Origin: Haliscomenobacter hydrossis DSM 1100
GTDB taxonomy: Bacteria > Bacteroidota > Bacteroidia > Chitinophagales > Saprospiraceae
NCBI RefSeq assembly: GCF_000212735.1
Contig: NC_015510.1
Location: 2,816,315 to 2,880,314 of the forward strand
Reading direction: 5' to 3'
Length of the DNA: 64,000 bases
Shown: one piece after another, positions 1 through 7,489 of the stretch
Layout of the letters: each line of letters opens with the position of its first letter
Position numbering within the stretch: position 1 is the first letter of the stretch
The notes under the pieces: model-generated
Database searches by the model: none
Told to the model about the DNA's origin: nothing
Seen by the model: only the letters and a program-made list of their open reading frames with translations
Program-made: the position numbers and the translations under genes

Positions 1-2
1 AA

Positions 3-1181
3 GTGAGGGAAAAAATGCCCGCTACTTTGCTTGATCCAACCATAAGCATGAGCACCGATAAAATTGGGATTTTTGTGTATCCCTCCAAGCCCTACCGAGG
101 AAATGTGCAATGGACTTTGCGTCTGGCCCTCGATCGCAATTCAATTGGCCTTTCTGAACGTACTCCCGGAGAGTGGAAGGTGTCGGCTATGGAGATGGTT
201 TATGTGCCTGCTGGAGGCTATTATTTAGGTGACCCCGATACAACTGCTCGACAGGCGGCGGCTTTTTTTAGCAAAACAAACCCTGAAGCGAATAGCCTGT
301 ACGAGGTGAAAGCCGAAGACCAAGTCATTCCAATAGGCGAAGCGCTTGGACAACTCAACTACCGCCCCAGTGAATCCATCTACCAAGGTGACCGCCAGGG
401 ACCGATTCCCGCAGAATTCCCCAAGGGCGTTCAGGCTTTTTACATTCAAAAATATGAAATCACCCAAGGTGCGTATGTCACTTTTTTGAACGATTTAGGA
501 ACCCAGGCTTCGTTCTTTCGCGCCAATTTTGCGGGCAAAGGATATGCCCAATCCCGGGGCAGCATCAGTACAGAAGGTGATCAATATGTGGCCAAAAGTA
601 CTCAACGCCCCCTCAATTTCGTGAGTTGGGACGACGGCTGTGCTTTTGCCGATTGGGCAGGCTTAAGGCCCATGACTGAATTGGAATTTGAAAAAGCTTG
701 TCGAGGTCCGGTGATACCCCTTGCCCACGTGTTTCCGTGGGGAACCGACAACAAAAAAGAGCTGGCGCGTTTTGTAGACCTGGATGACGAACTCAAGCTC
801 AAACCTGGCCTCAGCGAAGCTCAGCTCTCCGATGACAAACGGGCCATTTTTGGTGCCTCCTACTGGTGGGTGATGGACCTGGCGGGCAGCTTATGGGAGC
901 GCGTGGTCAGTGCAGGCCACCCCAACGGACGTGCCTACCGGGGCTCGCACGGCGATGGTCGCCTGAGCGGATACGGGTACGCCACGAATGCGGATTGGCC
1001 AAAAGGTGATGATGAACGCGGCGGTGGGTATGGCTATCGCGGCGGTGGGTATTATGAACATGGAAAACCCGAAGGAGATTTTAATCCCCATAGCCCCGTT
1101 TCCTGGCGCAACTACGCTGCCTGGGCAGGTGGGCCACGCAGCATTGCTTATGGCTTCCGGTGTGTACGAACAGCTCCGTAG
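3..1181 (+). CDS. SUMF1/FGE-sulfatase-fold protein, 5' partial
   Basis: The C-terminal part carries the hallmarks of the formylglycine-generating-enzyme fold: an opening like MVYVPAGGYYLGD, the strand EITQGAYVTFLND, the block NFVSWDDGCAFADWAGLRPMTELEFEKACRG, and the closing GFRCVR. The reading frame is open to the left edge of the window, so the true start may lie outside; GTG at 3 and ATG at 15 are only internal candidates. A glycine/tyrosine-rich stretch (GGGYGYRGGGYY) sits near residue 345. In Bacteroidota this fold is used by GldK/GldJ-type gliding proteins and many exported proteins as well as by true sulfatase-maturing enzymes. No sulfatase is nearby, so catalytic formylglycine formation is not supported. 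Exact role unknown. Confidence 0.8.
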   Translation: MREKMPATLLDPTISMSTDKIGIFVYPSKPYRGNVQWTLRLALDRNSIGLSERTPGEWKVSAMEMVYVPAGGYYLGDPDTTARQAAAFFSKTNPEANSLYEVKAEDQVIPIGEALGQLNYRPSESIYQGDRQGPIPAEFPKGVQAFYIQKYEITQGAYVTFLNDLGTQASFFRANFAGKGYAQSRGSISTEGDQYVAKSTQRPLNFVSWDDGCAFADWAGLRPMTELEFEKACRGPVIPLAHVFPWGTDNKKELARFVDLDDELKLKPGLSEAQLSDDKRAIFGASYWWVMDLAGSLWERVVSAGHPNGRAYRGSHGDGRLSGYGYATNADWPKGDDERGGGYGYRGGGYYEHGKPEGDFNPHSPVSWRNYAAWAGGPRSIAYGFRCVRTAP

Positions 1182-1349
1182 CCTGTGTCGGAACCGTACA
1201 CCCGGTGTATCAAAATCGGACAAAATATGCAATTCTGCTGCGCTTAAAAAACTGTCAATCAATCATTTGCTTTTTTGGCATAAAAAATGGGATATAAACT
1301 GAGCGTTGGGCTGACACTTAAGTCTACTGAAAATCAATAAATTGGAACC

Positions 1350-3746
1350 ATGCTGCAAAATTATTTCGCCATTGGCATCCGTAATCTGCTGAAAGATCGG
1401 AGCTACACGCTGCTCAATGTATTGGGGCTTACGGTGAGCATTACCTTTAGTTTGTTGTTGATGGTGTACGTCCATGATGAATTGAGTTATGACCGTTTTC
1501 ACGACAAAGCAGAGCGCATTTACCGCATTAGTTCCCACGTCAAAGAAACGGAAAATGAATTCAATTGGGCCGTAGCGCAAATGCTGGCTGGCGAGACCAT
1601 CAAACGAGAGTATCCGGCAGAAGTGGAAGCTTCCTTGCGCCTCTTGCCCGCCGACCGGGTGGAGTACCGCAATGGTCAAACCCGTTTTTTAGAAGAGAAA
1701 TTTTATTTTTCTGGCGAAAACATCTTCAGCTTCTTTACTTTCCCCTTGCTGGAAGGTGATCCACGTACGGCGCTTAAAGAACCCAATTCTATCGTACTCT
1801 CCCAAACCACGGCGGAGAAATATTTTGGGGAAATCCCCTCCTACCTCGGCAAAACCCTCGACAACAATCGGGGCGAAACCTGGAAAATTACCGGGGTGAT
1901 GAAAGACATTCCGCAAAATTCCCATATCCGTTTTGACGCTTTACAGGCCGACCACGAAATCCGGCAAATCGCTGCTGCGGACGGGGGTAATTGGGGACAA
2001 TTTGCGGCCTACAATTATGTATTGCTCCAACCAAAAGTAGACCCTCAGGCTTTCGAAAACAAGCTTAAGGGCATGTACGACAAATACATGGCCTCCATTT
2101 TTCAGCCCTTGAAGATAAAAATCAACTATGTCGTACAGCCCATCACCTCAATCCGGCTGTATTCCAAAATGACCTCGGAGCCGGAAGCATTGGGCAGTTT
2201 GGCTTATGTGCGCATCATTGGATTGACCGCTATTTTTCTTGTTTTGCTGGCTTGCATCAACTACATCAACCTCACTACAGCTCGGGCCACCCGGCGGGCG
2301 CGGGAGGTAGGTGTGCGCAAGGCACTGGGTTCTACCCGGGGCATGTTGGCCGCTCAATTTTTGACCGAATCGGCTTTACTGGCTTTGGTTTCGGGTGTGC
2401 TTGGCCTGGCTTTGGCCAGTGCATTGCTACCCATTTTTAATGTCATGTCCGGAAAATTGCTGACCCTTGCGGCACTGTTTCATCCCAGCATTATGCTTGG
2501 TTTGGCCTCCATCCTGGTCTTGGCCGGATTGATTGCGGGCAGTTACCCCGCGCTGGTACTATCGAGTTTTGAAGCGGTGGCGGTGTTGAAAGGGGATCAA
2601 ACCCGCAGTGGCGGCGGCTGGTTGCGTCAAGGTCTAGTCATTGCCCAGTTTTCAGCTTCCTTGATGATGTTGATTGCCACCGGTGTCATCTATGACCAGC
2701 TACAGTTTTTGAAAAACAAGGAAGTGGGATTTGAAAAAAATCAAATCCTGGTATTGCGACCCGATCCGGGAAGTACCCGCCGCAGCGAGGTTTCTACGTT
2801 TAGAAGTTTATTGCAACAAAACTCCGACCTCAGCAACATTGCCACTGCCTCGGTCATGCCCGGCATAGATGCCACCAATAAAAACCTGATGACCGTTGAA
2901 AGCAATGAAGGCATGAAGGAAATCGGTTTTGATGTAGTGGGTGCCGATGAAAACTTTTTCCCTGCCCTCGGCATCAAGATCGTAAAAGGTAAAAACTTTG
3001 CGGGGCAGTTGGGTGATACCCTCAATGCCGTCATTGTCAACGAAGCCCTGGTGAAAAAAATGAGCTGGGCAGATCCCATTGGCAAAAAAATAAAGGTAGG
3101 GGGCGGCCCAAATGCACCTTTTGCCCAAGTGGTCGGAGTGGTGAATGATTACCACCAAAAATCGCTGTACAACCCGATCGAGCCACTGGTTTTTGTGTAC
3201 CGCCCAGCTGCTTTTGTGGTACACGCCAAAGTAAAACCCAGCAATTTGGCCGCAACGCTCAAAGGGGTAGAAGCTATTTGGAAATCCGTTTTCCCTGCGC
3301 AGGAGTTCAAATACACTTTTTTGGATGATGAGTTCAACCAGCAGTTTATCGCCGATCAAAAGCGGGGAACCCTGTTTTCGGTTTTTTCGGGTTTGAGCAT
3401 TTTTCTGGCTTGTTTGGGCTTGTTGGGCCTGGTGGCATACACCACCGAGCAGCGGCGGCGTGAAATTGGCATCCGCAAGGTATTGGGCGCGGGGCAAGGG
3501 CAGGTTGTGGCCTTGTTGGCGCGGCATTTCATCATTTTGGTGCTCATTGCCGGAGTTGTGGCTATTCCTCTGGCGGCCTGGCTTTTGCAACGTTGGCTGA
3601 CCGAATTTCCGTACCATACTGCCTTGCAGCCGTTTACTTTTATCTCGGCGTTGTTGATTTTATTGACCTTGACCATGTTCACGGTGAGTTTTCACACCAT
3701 TCGTGCAGCTTTGGCCAATCCAGTGAAGTCCTTGAAGAGTGAATGA
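1350..3746 (+). CDS. MacB/FtsX-type ABC transporter permease
   Basis: This is a 798-residue single-chain permease. An N-terminal transmembrane helix (about 20-42) is followed by a periplasmic MacB_PCD domain, three helices of the first FtsX module with the cytoplasmic motif RRAREVGVRKALG (about 315-327), a second periplasmic domain, and a second FtsX module with RRREIGIRKVLG near 700. It ends ALANPVKSLKSE. MacB-family proteins transmit ATPase motion to periplasmic partners for export or lipoprotein release. No ATPase gene lies in the window, so the partner must be encoded elsewhere. Unlike the copies at 16669 and 23751, it has no PadR gene or N-terminal prefix domain. The next gene starts 30 bases downstream, suggesting co-transcription. 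The substrate cannot be read from sequence. Confidence 0.9.
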   Translation: MLQNYFAIGIRNLLKDRSYTLLNVLGLTVSITFSLLLMVYVHDELSYDRFHDKAERIYRISSHVKETENEFNWAVAQMLAGETIKREYPAEVEASLRLLPADRVEYRNGQTRFLEEKFYFSGENIFSFFTFPLLEGDPRTALKEPNSIVLSQTTAEKYFGEIPSYLGKTLDNNRGETWKITGVMKDIPQNSHIRFDALQADHEIRQIAAADGGNWGQFAAYNYVLLQPKVDPQAFENKLKGMYDKYMASIFQPLKIKINYVVQPITSIRLYSKMTSEPEALGSLAYVRIIGLTAIFLVLLACINYINLTTARATRRAREVGVRKALGSTRGMLAAQFLTESALLALVSGVLGLALASALLPIFNVMSGKLLTLAALFHPSIMLGLASILVLAGLIAGSYPALVLSSFEAVAVLKGDQTRSGGGWLRQGLVIAQFSASLMMLIATGVIYDQLQFLKNKEVGFEKNQILVLRPDPGSTRRSEVSTFRSLLQQNSDLSNIATASVMPGIDATNKNLMTVESNEGMKEIGFDVVGADENFFPALGIKIVKGKNFAGQLGDTLNAVIVNEALVKKMSWADPIGKKIKVGGGPNAPFAQVVGVVNDYHQKSLYNPIEPLVFVYRPAAFVVHAKVKPSNLAATLKGVEAIWKSVFPAQEFKYTFLDDEFNQQFIADQKRGTLFSVFSGLSIFLACLGLLGLVAYTTEQRRREIGIRKVLGAGQGQVVALLARHFIILVLIAGVVAIPLAAWLLQRWLTEFPYHTALQPFTFISALLILLTLTMFTVSFHTIRAALANPVKSLKSE

Positions 3747-3775
3747 CCCTATTTTATATAAAAAATCAGAAGGTG

Positions 3776-5101
3776 ATGAAAAAACAAACTTTAACAATCA
3801 TCCTGTTGTGTTTGGTTATTTTTTCGGCAAACTGCCAGAAAAACCAAAGCTCATCGTACAATTATTCCAATTCTGGTGATGGAAAACTTGCGAGCAGCCA
3901 CATCAGCATCCGCAACGACGATCTTGACCTGGAAATCAAATACACTGGTGAAGTTAGGTTCAACGAAGACGAAACCGCTATTCAAAGTATTTCCCCCAAA
4001 GGTGCTTTACTTTTTAGAAAAAACAAGCTTAAGCTCACTGCCGAATCGGATGCCAGTGGTAAGATCACTTACGAAATGTACGATGGTGGCAGCAAATTGT
4101 CGATCACTGACGCATCGGGCAAACAGTTTTTGGCCGATGCCATCAAGGAATTGATCAACTACGGTGTGGATGCCAAAGGCAGCGTAGAGCGTTTGTACAA
4201 AAAAGGAGGCATCACTGCCGTACTGAACCGTACGGAGCAGATGAAGAGCGATTACGCCAAAAGCATCTACCTCGATCACCTCTTGGCCAACCACTCGGCG
4301 AGTGCGACAGCATTACAAACCATTGCCGAAAAAACGACCACCTTGATCGGGTCTGATTATGAAAAAGGAAAACTGCTGGGCAAATACGCCGAAAAATTCT
4401 CGGCGGAACCACAAAGCCACAAAGCTTATTTTGCCGCGGTCAGCAGCATCAATTCCGATTACGAAAAGGCCAAAGTGCTCAAAACGGTTTTGCAGCAATC
4501 CCTACCAGCAATAGCCTATGAGCAAGCCATCGGCATCACCCGTTCCATCAACTCTGACTATGAAAAAGCCAATGTGCTCAAAAAATTGATTGAAAAGGGC
4601 AAACTGGAAGATGGTGCTTACAACAAATTGCTGGACATTGTAGCCCTCATCAACTCTGATTACGAAAAAGCAGGCGTAGCCATGCGCCTGATCGAGAAAG
4701 GTATCCCCAGCGGACAGGCTTATGATCAGTTTTTGAAAGTATTGGGCCATATCAATTCTGACTACGAACAGTCTCGGGTCATGAAAAAGATGCTGGAACA
4801 ACCCATTCCTGCTCAGACCGATGTTGACAAAATTCTCGCCTTGTTGGGCAACATCGGCTCCGATTATGAAAAAGCCGGGGTTTTGAAAAAAATAGCCTCT
4901 AAAGAACTCAGTACCGAGCAATGGGTGAGCCTCATCAATGCAACGACACAGGTATCTTCAAATTACGAAAAGGCGACTGTATTGCTACAAATCGCCGGCC
5001 AGATGCCCAAAAATGAAAAGACCCAGGCCGCTTACCAACAAGCGGCGAAAACGGTTTCGTCGGATCATGAATATGGGAAGGTGATGCGGGCGTTGGAGTA
5101 G
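3776..5101 (+). CDS. secreted protein with nine SDYEKA tandem repeats
   Basis: I chose ATG at 3776 (MKKQTLTIILLCLVIFSANC) over an upstream in-frame start at 3743 because it gives a clean signal peptide. A cysteine at the end of the hydrophobic stretch could make it a lipoprotein, although the residues before it are not a classical lipobox. Residues 20-120 form a beta-rich domain (ISIRNDDLDLEIKYTGEVRF). From about 170 to the end, nine copies of a roughly 32-residue helical repeat follow, each built around (I/V)(N/G/S)SDYEKA and then V-L-K. The repeats suggest an alpha-solenoid for protein contacts. It lies close behind the permease at 1350, so it may belong to the same transcript. Specific function unknown. 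Confidence 0.8.
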   Translation: MKKQTLTIILLCLVIFSANCQKNQSSSYNYSNSGDGKLASSHISIRNDDLDLEIKYTGEVRFNEDETAIQSISPKGALLFRKNKLKLTAESDASGKITYEMYDGGSKLSITDASGKQFLADAIKELINYGVDAKGSVERLYKKGGITAVLNRTEQMKSDYAKSIYLDHLLANHSASATALQTIAEKTTTLIGSDYEKGKLLGKYAEKFSAEPQSHKAYFAAVSSINSDYEKAKVLKTVLQQSLPAIAYEQAIGITRSINSDYEKANVLKKLIEKGKLEDGAYNKLLDIVALINSDYEKAGVAMRLIEKGIPSGQAYDQFLKVLGHINSDYEQSRVMKKMLEQPIPAQTDVDKILALLGNIGSDYEKAGVLKKIASKELSTEQWVSLINATTQVSSNYEKATVLLQIAGQMPKNEKTQAAYQQAAKTVSSDHEYGKVMRALE

Positions 5102-5155
5102 GGGGTGCAAGGCATTCTGTGCTTGGACTTATCAAAAAGTTTAAACGCTGCGCGC

Positions 5156-5212
5156 TTTGTTCACAAAAAATGCGTGTTCACGAAACGTGAACACGCATTT
5201 TTTGTGAACAAA
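5156..5212. promoter_or_regulatory. distal four-half-site operator / 27-bp perfect hairpin
   Basis: A perfect 27-bp inverted repeat with an AAA loop. It contains GTTCAC half-sites at 5159 and 5176 and GTGAAC half-sites at 5187 and 5204, spaced 11 nt, 5 nt (centre G-AAA-C) and 11 nt. The identical half-site geometry recurs at 5533-5583 over the abiEi start, which argues for a protein-binding operator. It also lies 55 bases after the stop of the gene ending at 5101, so it could double as a terminator hairpin. Confidence 0.7.
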
Positions 5213-5438
5213 CGATAAGTACGGTTGTGTCCCAGATCGAAGTTGTTTTGGAAGAACTAGAAAAGAGGCAACTATCTGGAAAATCCGGATAGTTCAAAGC
5301 GAAGGCAACCGGTGAGTAGCCAAAACATTGGCCGAAAAAGCCTAAGAGCAATACCGCATCCAGCAAGACGAAAATTACGAATCGGGCTTTGAGCAATCAA
5401 AAATTAAAAAGATAAAAGCTAAATATCCTGCCTTTTGG
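5213..5438 (+). other. degenerate, unrecognised coding-like stretch
   Basis: No intact gene is present. Short open stretches in different plus frames look like fragments of helical protein (SQIEVVLEELEKRQLSGK; then EQYRIQQDENYESGFEQSK), separated by stops and frame changes. I do not recognise the source. The last of these frames runs directly into the permease-tail fossil at 5439, so it may be a fused junction of unrelated remnants. Confidence 0.3.
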
Positions 5439-5474
5439 GCGGCTTTGGCCAATCCGGTGAAGGCTTTGAAGAGT
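5439..5474 (+). pseudogene. fossil C-terminus of a MacB/FtsX permease
   Basis: Twelve codons read AALANPVKALKS, the same tail as the permeases ending at 3746 (ALANPVKSLKSE), 26459 and 29329. By eye 32 of 36 bases match the corresponding bases of the gene ending at 3746. The stop is missing and nothing else of the permease remains upstream, so this is the scar of a deleted paralogue next to the AbiE module. Confidence 0.6.
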
Positions 5475-5502
5475 ACGCAGGTCGTTATTTTTTCTCTTGA
5501 AC

Positions 5503-5533
5503 TTGACAATAGCTTAAGAAAATGTTATTTTTG
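5503..5533 (+). promoter_or_regulatory. Bacteroidota-type promoter of the abiE pair
   Basis: TTGACA at 5503-5508 and TATTTTTG at 5526-5533 are separated by 17 bases. The second box fits the Bacteroidota -7 consensus TAnnTTTG exactly. The last base of the -7 box is the first base of the outermost operator half-site (GTTCAC, 5533), so repressor binding would occlude it. Confidence 0.6.
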
Positions 5534-5583
5534 TTCACAAAATTTAATTGTTCACGTTTCGTGAACACTGGTAATTTGTGAAC
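5533..5583. promoter_or_regulatory. proximal four-half-site operator overlapping the abiEi start
   Basis: GTTCAC half-sites lie at 5533 and 5550 and GTGAAC half-sites at 5561 and 5578, with the same spacing (11, 5, 11 nt) as the hairpin at 5156. The rightmost half-site abuts the ATG at 5584, and the leftmost overlaps the -7 box. AbiEi antitoxins are known to repress their own promoter through inverted repeats, which this arrangement fits. Confidence 0.7.
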
Positions 5584-6582
5584 ATGGCAACAAATGATGT
5601 AGTAGGCATTGCCTTGGCGAATCTTCAGCGGAATGTCGGAATTACTGGCAAATGGAAAGCCATTGGCCTAAAAGAACTGGATGGACAATTGACCCTTAAT
5701 ATTGATGACCATAAATTCAATTTCAATGTTGAAATAAAGCAAGAATTAAGAAATTACCAATTGCCAAACATCATTACTCAAGCCGAAAGTTTTAAACCGC
5801 TAATTGTAGTGGCAAATCGGATTTTCCCTAAAATCAAAGCAGAGTTAAGGGCAGAGCAGATTGCTTATTTGGAAGCGAATGGCAACATTTACATCAAACA
5901 AAATGAATTCATGCTTTGGGTGGATGCACAAAAGCCCATCCAGAAAGAAAAAGACCAAGTAAACCGGGCATTCACCAAAACCGGATTAAGTGTTGTGTTT
6001 CACTTCTTTATGAATGAAAATTTCATCAATCTTCCTTATCGACAAATTGCGAAACTAACTGAAGTCGGCCTGGGCAATATCCACTATGTCATGAATGGCT
6101 TGCAAGAAATGGGTTTTTTAATCAAGCTGAATAAAAATGAGTATCAGCTCAGCAACAAAAAGGCGTTGTTGAACAAATGGATGGAAGCGTATGCCGAAAA
6201 GTTAAAGCCCAGCCTTAAAGTAGGTACGTTCCGCTTTTTGAAAGCTGAAGATTTTACCAACTGGAAGCAAATTCCACTCCGCTCAGGCAAAACATGGTGG
6301 GGGGCGGAACCAGCTGGAGACTTATTTACCAACCATTTGCACCCCGCAGAATTGACCTTGTACACACTTGAAACCAGAACTGATTTAATCAAGAACTATC
6401 GCCTGATACCCGACGACTTGGGGAATGTGAAAGTGTATAAAAAATTCTGGCACCATGATGAAGTGAATGATAATGTGGTGCCGCCATTGCTAATTTATGC
6501 CGATTTGATCAATAGCAATGACAGAAGATGTATAGAAACAGCCCAAAAAATATACGATGAGTTTTTACAAGATAAATTTTGA
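5584..6582 (+). CDS. abiEi: AbiEi-family antitoxin / transcriptional repressor
   Basis: A 332-residue protein resembling the long AbiEi antitoxins of type IV toxin-antitoxin systems. A beta-rich N-terminal region (to about 120) is followed by a winged-helix segment around residues 145-185 (LPYRQIAKLTEVGLGNIHYVM) and a C-terminal domain ending PPLLIYADLINSNDRRCIETAQKIYDEF, a tail typical of the family. I prefer ATG at 5584 over GTG at 5578 because the GTG is part of an operator half-site. The stop lies 26 bases inside the following toxin gene, giving translational coupling. By analogy it neutralises the nucleotidyltransferase and represses the operon through the GTTCAC/GTGAAC operators. The function is inferred from family and layout. 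Confidence 0.8.
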   Translation: MATNDVVGIALANLQRNVGITGKWKAIGLKELDGQLTLNIDDHKFNFNVEIKQELRNYQLPNIITQAESFKPLIVVANRIFPKIKAELRAEQIAYLEANGNIYIKQNEFMLWVDAQKPIQKEKDQVNRAFTKTGLSVVFHFFMNENFINLPYRQIAKLTEVGLGNIHYVMNGLQEMGFLIKLNKNEYQLSNKKALLNKWMEAYAEKLKPSLKVGTFRFLKAEDFTNWKQIPLRSGKTWWGAEPAGDLFTNHLHPAELTLYTLETRTDLIKNYRLIPDDLGNVKVYKKFWHHDEVNDNVVPPLLIYADLINSNDRRCIETAQKIYDEFLQDKF

Positions 6583-7432
6583 GCAGCTGCGACAGGATCC
6601 TCAGATCGGTGAGATGCTTTCAGCCTTGGAACGGGGTTTGGATGAATTTGGCATCGATTTTTATTTGGTGGGTGCTTTAGCGAGAGATGTATGGATGAGG
6701 GGTATCCACAACATCACCCCAAGAAGAACAACCAAAGACATTGATTTTGCAGTGCTGATCAACGATAAAGGTGTCTATGAAGCACTTAAGGATCATCTGA
6801 TTGCAAAAGAAAAATTTGCCTCTTCGAAAGAAAATGCGTTCGTCCTGCTCTGGAAAGGCCGCTATCAAGTAGACTTGTTGCCATTTGGAGCCATTGAAGA
6901 TGAAGACGGTAAAGTAGAAACCCAAGGAGTTGGTTATACTTCTATCCTTGTGCCGGGATTCAAAGAGGTCTACGATAGCGGCTTACCACAGCTACAATTA
7001 GAAGACCAACACCAATTCAAATTTTGTACCCTGCCGGGCATCATTTTATTGAAACTGATTGCCTGGGATGACCGACCCGAAGTAAGGAGAGATGACATAA
7101 AAGACATCAGCGACATCTTGAAGCACTTTTTCAACATGTATGACAATGAAATCTGGGACAACCACAACGATCTTTTTGGAAACGAAAACTCCAATCTTTT
7201 ACACATTGCGGCAAGGGTAATGGGGCGAGAAATGGGCGAAATCGCAAGACGGAATTCAAAAATATGGACCAGAATCGAGGGGATTCTTCACGCAAATACT
7301 GTAGATATCCGAACCAGCAAAATGGCTGTAATCATGGTAGAATATTTTAAAAATACGGTTGAAGAGAATGTAGCTTTATTGGTGGAAGTAAAGCAGGGGA
7401 TGTTGGAAAGGGAGAATTTGAATGAAGGGTAG
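6557..7432 (+). CDS. abiEii: AbiEii-family nucleotidyltransferase toxin
   Basis: A 291-residue protein of the AbiEii/AbiGii nucleotidyltransferase family. The N-terminal catalytic signature is visible: FYLVGALARDVWM (about 36-48), then TTKDIDFAV (about 58-66) with the two metal-binding aspartates, and a third acidic position in YQVDLLPFGAIED. The remainder is helical, as usual in the family. The start at 6557 overlaps the end of abiEi, the normal arrangement for this pair. AbiEii-type toxins act as nucleotidyltransferases and cause reversible growth arrest in phage abortive infection. The next gene, hsdR, converges 57 bases away. Confidence 0.85.
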   Translation: MSFYKINFEQLRQDPQIGEMLSALERGLDEFGIDFYLVGALARDVWMRGIHNITPRRTTKDIDFAVLINDKGVYEALKDHLIAKEKFASSKENAFVLLWKGRYQVDLLPFGAIEDEDGKVETQGVGYTSILVPGFKEVYDSGLPQLQLEDQHQFKFCTLPGIILLKLIAWDDRPEVRRDDIKDISDILKHFFNMYDNEIWDNHNDLFGNENSNLLHIAARVMGREMGEIARRNSKIWTRIEGILHANTVDIRTSKMAVIMVEYFKNTVEENVALLVEVKQGMLERENLNEG

Positions 7433-7489
7433 GCCATATTTCTCAGATGGTTGGCTATTTTTATCGCTCGTTGGCCTGAAATACCATCA

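Noticed and set aside
3-1181. Sulfatase-maturing enzyme
   Set aside because: Only the fold is seen. There is no sulfatase in the neighbourhood and the N-terminus is outside the window.
988-1302. A 104-residue plus-strand gene overlapping the end of the FGE-like gene
   Set aside because: It is mostly a shadow of the FGE-like frame; composition and lack of family features give no support.
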